From JBEIFW01 sp046081125 (GTDB taxonomy: Bacteria; Actinomycetota; Acidimicrobiia; Acidimicrobiales; Ilumatobacteraceae): a stretch of DNA of 64,000 bases. Of this stretch, positions 61,398 through 64,000 are shown in pieces. Positions within the stretch are counted from its first letter, which is position 1; each line of letters begins with the position of its first letter. The notes below the pieces were generated by a model. That model did not search any database and was not told the DNA's origin. It saw nothing but the letters and a program-made list of their open reading frames with translations. The stretch lies in the NCBI GenBank assembly GCA_046081125.1, contig JBJTVH010000112.1, forward strand, positions 1 through 64,000, read 5' to 3'. The position numbers and the translations under genes were made by a program.

Positions 61398-61423
61398 CCC
61401 CAACTGACGGCAGGGAACTCGAC

Positions 61424-63436
61424 GTGTCGGCGACCCTGTCGTTCTTACTGTTCGGATTCGGTACCGGCGCCGTCTATGCGGCGATCGGGATGTCGATCGT
61501 GCTCGTCAACCGGGCGAGTGGTGTGGTCAACATCGCGCAGGGTTCGATCGCCATGATCGCCGCGCTGGTGTTCGTCACGCTCCGGGACACCGGCGTCCTG
61601 GTGCTGCCGCTGGTGATCGTTCCGGCCGAGATCGACGTCGGCAAGGTTCCGACGCCCGTCGCGATCATCATCGCCCTCGCCGTCGGGGTGGTGGTCGGCT
61701 TGGCCGCCCAACTCCTCGTGTTCAACCCGATGCGCGATTCCCCGCCGGTGACCAAGCTGGTTGCGTCGATCGGCCTGACGATCGTCCTCCAGGGCATCGC
61801 GATCCTCCGCTTTGGTCTGGCGTTCCGGCGGACCAAGCCGCTGTTGCCCGACGAGCTCGTCACCCTTTTCGGACGCACCCTTCCCCGCGACCGGTTGTGG
61901 TTGGCCCTCTGCGTGCTGGTGGGCGGCGTCGGGCTGTGGGCGATGGGTCGCTACACCCGGTTTGGCCTGGCGACCCGCGCAGCGGCGGAATCCGAGAAGG
62001 GGGCACTCCTCATCGGACTGTCGCCGTCCCGCTTGGCGACGGCGAACTGGGCGCTCGCCAGTGCCGTGACCTCCCTCGCCGGGATCCTGGTGACACCGAT
62101 TGCCGGGGTGAACCCCTTCTCGTACAGCTACTTCGTGATCCCAGCGCTCGCTGCGGCGCTCGCCGGCCGGCTCCGGTTCATCGGGATCACGTGTGCGGTT
62201 GGCCTCATGCTCGGCTCGTTCCAGGCCATGGCCGTGCGGATCACCTCCGAGGAGCAGGTTCCCCAGGTCCTGCGGGGCGGGTTCGACACCGTCGTTCCCC
62301 TCGTGGTGATCATCCTTGCGCTCGCCGTGACGGGTACGAGCCTTCCCCGTCGCGGACAGCTCATCGAGACCCGCCAACCGCGCTCACCTGCTCCGGCGGT
62401 TCGGCTCGTGCCGGTCCTCCTCGCTTTCGCCGGGGCCGCGGGCATCCTGCTCTTCGGTGATTCGGGCATCCGGCTTGCGTTGATCCAAAGCCTGGTGATG
62501 GCGGCGCTCGTGCTGTCGGTCGTCGTGCTGACCGGCTTCGTCGGCCAGGTGTCCCTAGGACAGATGGCGTTCGCCGGTCTCGGTGCGTACCTCTGCGCGC
62601 ACTTTGCCGACGAACGGGGCATCCCGTTCCCGGTGAGCCCGCTGCTCGCCATCGGGGTCACCACCCTGGTCGGCGTGATCGTCGGGCTCCCTGCGGTGCG
62701 CATCCGGGGTGTGCAGCTTGCCGTCGTCACCCTTGCGTTCGCGGTGGCAGCGGAACAGCTCCTGTTCCGGAATGGGATCCTGCTCGGCAACGACGGGATG
62801 GCGAACGTGCCCCCTCCCGTCGTGTTCGGCGTCGATTTCGGGATCCTCGGTCTCGAGTATCCGCAGCGACCGTTCGGCCTCTTGGTCCTCGCTGTGGTCG
62901 GCGGTCTGTTCCTGCTGGTCGCGAACCTTCGGCGGGGGACGCTGGGCCGGCGGCTGCTGGCGGTGCGGGCGAACGAGCGGGCGGCCGCTGCGAGCGGCAT
63001 CGACGTCGTGCGCGCCAAGCTGCAGGCCAACGCCCTGGCAGCGCTCGTCGCTGCGGTGGCGGGCGTCCTTTATGCCTACGTCTACACCTCGTTCAACTCG
63101 GCAGGATTCGAGGCCACGCAAGGGTTGCAGGTGCTCTCCCTGGCCTACCTCGGCGGTGTGGGTAGCTTGGCCGGCGCACTCGTGGCCGGGGCACTCGCGC
63201 CCTCGGGGTTCGTGTTCGGGCTCATCGGTGACGGGCAAGCGGTGCGTGATGCGCAATACCTCGTCAGCGGTCTCGGCCTGGTGATCGTGGCGGCTCGTTT
63301 CCCAGACGGCCTGGCGGGGGTCGGTGCTCGATTGCTGTCTCGAATCCCGCGGCTTCGTCGTGCGCCCGATCATGCGCCCGACGAGGAGGAGATCGAGGTG
63401 TTCGAGTTCCGTGTGGAGGATCGACCGGGCCGCTGA
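61424..63436 (+). CDS. LivH-LivM fusion permease of a branched-chain-type ABC importer (2)
   Basis: A 670-residue fused permease. LivH-like half with YAAIGMSIVLVNRASGVVNIAQGSIAM, and LivM-like half with TGFVGQVSLGQMAFAGLGAYLC and VRANERAAAASGIDVVRAKLQ. It lacks the long C-terminal tail of the first fusion and ends in an acidic segment (DEEEIEVFEFRVEDR). Start GTG 61424 with AGGGA seven bases upstream. With one livG and livF but two full LivHM fusions, the two permeases probably share the ATPases. Ends three bases before the convergent GDH gene. Confidence 0.92.
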   Translation: MSATLSFLLFGFGTGAVYAAIGMSIVLVNRASGVVNIAQGSIAMIAALVFVTLRDTGVLVLPLVIVPAEIDVGKVPTPVAIIIALAVGVVVGLAAQLLVFNPMRDSPPVTKLVASIGLTIVLQGIAILRFGLAFRRTKPLLPDELVTLFGRTLPRDRLWLALCVLVGGVGLWAMGRYTRFGLATRAAAESEKGALLIGLSPSRLATANWALASAVTSLAGILVTPIAGVNPFSYSYFVIPALAAALAGRLRFIGITCAVGLMLGSFQAMAVRITSEEQVPQVLRGGFDTVVPLVVIILALAVTGTSLPRRGQLIETRQPRSPAPAVRLVPVLLAFAGAAGILLFGDSGIRLALIQSLVMAALVLSVVVLTGFVGQVSLGQMAFAGLGAYLCAHFADERGIPFPVSPLLAIGVTTLVGVIVGLPAVRIRGVQLAVVTLAFAVAAEQLLFRNGILLGNDGMANVPPPVVFGVDFGILGLEYPQRPFGLLVLAVVGGLFLLVANLRRGTLGRRLLAVRANERAAAASGIDVVRAKLQANALAALVAAVAGVLYAYVYTSFNSAGFEATQGLQVLSLAYLGGVGSLAGALVAGALAPSGFVFGLIGDGQAVRDAQYLVSGLGLVIVAARFPDGLAGVGARLLSRIPRLRRAPDHAPDEEEIEVFEFRVEDRPGR

Positions 63437-63439
63437 GGA

Positions 63440-64000
63440 TCACCGGGCTCGATCGAGCTGGTCGAGGTAGCTGACCGCGACGCTGAGCCCGGCTAGGCCG
63501 GCGCGGTCGCCGCGATCGAGCAGGGCGCGGACCTCGCCCAGCCGGCCCACGCTGCGTTCGTTGCGCTCGAGCCAGCTGAGCCAGGCCGGCTCGGCCGGGT
63601 CGGGTGGAAGCGTCCCCGTTCCGACGGCGAGCCGGAGGATTGCGTCGCTGAGTTCGTCGCGGAGTTGGATCCGTGCGAGCGCCTCCCAACGTGTGGACCG
63701 GGGGAGCTTCCAGACGGCTTCGACGAGCCAGGTGAGATCGAGACGCTCGATGACGAGTGCAGCCGTACTCCAAAGGTCGCAGACCGTCCTGTGCGTGGAG
63801 GCCGAGATCCGTGCTGCGGGCAGCGCAAGGTGGAGGAGATCGATGGGGTGCATCGACGACCCGCTGCGGGCGAGGATCAGCGGGAGCGAGGCGTCGAGCT
63901 CGACTGCAGCCGGCCGGTAGCGGGCCGACACGGCGTCGACCTCGAGTGCGGGGCCCTCCTCCCGCAGCAGCCACCGGGTCGACCGCTCCACGAGGCGCCT
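63440..64000 (-). CDS. gdh: NAD-dependent glutamate dehydrogenase, large type (C-terminal part, start outside window)
   Basis: C-terminal 186 residues of a large (about 180 kDa) NAD-GDH (EC 1.4.1.2), which deaminates glutamate to 2-oxoglutarate. The frame stays open to the window end (RRLVERSTRWLLREEG at 64000), and the C-terminal helices with LDLTWLVEAVWKLPRSTRWEALARIQLRDEL agree with the family's C-terminal domain. The catalytic domain is beyond the window. Gene symbol by family similarity only. Convergent with the second Liv permease, three bases apart. Confidence 0.82.
   Translation of the reverse strand, partial: RRLVERSTRWLLREEGPALEVDAVSARYRPAAVELDASLPLILARSGSSMHPIDLLHLALPAARISASTHRTVCDLWSTAALVIERLDLTWLVEAVWKLPRSTRWEALARIQLRDELSDAILRLAVGTGTLPPDPAEPAWLSWLERNERSVGRLGEVRALLDRGDRAGLAGLSVAVSYLDQLDRAR

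Overview
The window is a gene-dense, very GC-rich chromosomal segment with many GTG and TTG starts and no insertion sequence, phage gene or CRISPR array. The gene content suggests a free-living high-GC actinobacterium, most likely of the Acidimicrobiia/Ilumatobacter type. The clues are lipoproteins with an AACGDDSS lipobox region followed by Ala/Thr/Gly linkers, homospermidine synthase, homodimeric AceE, an IclR regulator divergent from leuCD, PPOX/F420-type flavoproteins and a secreted protein with LDTRPG repeats. The class assignment is inference; the actinobacterial character is well supported.

Layout. 1-3614: nucleotide-sugar genes (DegT-type aminotransferase cut by the window start, left-handed beta-helix acetyltransferase, UDP-glucose dehydrogenase, UDP-xylose synthase). 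3604-9519: HhH-GPD protein, pyruvate dehydrogenase E1, RNase HI, a membrane acyltransferase. 9497-17917: leucine biosynthesis (leuC-leuD, leuA with a leucine attenuator, divergent IclR regulator) interleaved with two c-di-GMP genes. 17905-27119: GH63-like hydrolase, PPOX protein, NlpC/P60 endopeptidase, homospermidine synthase, a MoxR-DUF58-transglutaminase operon, tRNA-Arg. 27237-38112: a Dpp/Opp-type ABC transporter with a permease-ATPase fusion, then a five-gene operon of ThDP enzyme, GH3 glycosidase, PhyH dioxygenase, P450 and Rieske oxygenase with a divergent SDR. 38243-46422: secreted repeat protein, second P450, tRNA-Glu and tRNA-Gln, cold-shock protein, YdcF-like protein, GltX, lipase-like hydrolase, second Rieske protein. 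46612-50963: PEP-utilising phosphohistidine protein without an ATP-grasp domain, SnoaL-like protein, ATPase, PECR-like reductase. 51032-63436: a large branched-chain-type (Liv) ABC importer with three paralogous cysteine-rich lipoprotein receptors, two LivH-LivM fusion permeases, one LivG and one LivF, with a PPOX-SDR pair between receptors on the opposite strand. 63440-64000: C-terminal end of an NAD-dependent glutamate dehydrogenase.

Regulation visible in the DNA. The leuA leader has a TTGACA promoter, an 11-codon peptide with four consecutive Leu codons and an intrinsic terminator. A recurring TANNNT box lies 6-7 bases before GTG/ATG codons that lack a Shine-Dalgarno sequence, which implies many leaderless mRNAs; one pair of divergent genes has overlapping -10 boxes in a 24-bp gap. 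Each Liv receptor gene is followed by a perfect GC hairpin without a U-tract. Two convergent junctions have hairpins built from the two stop codons. A 16-bp perfect inverted repeat runs into the start codon of a diguanylate cyclase gene.

The most interesting candidates for undescribed biology are the expanded Liv-type importer, the GH3/PhyH/P450/Rieske/ThDP operon, the split phosphohistidine enzyme, and the leaderless/hairpin regulatory architecture.
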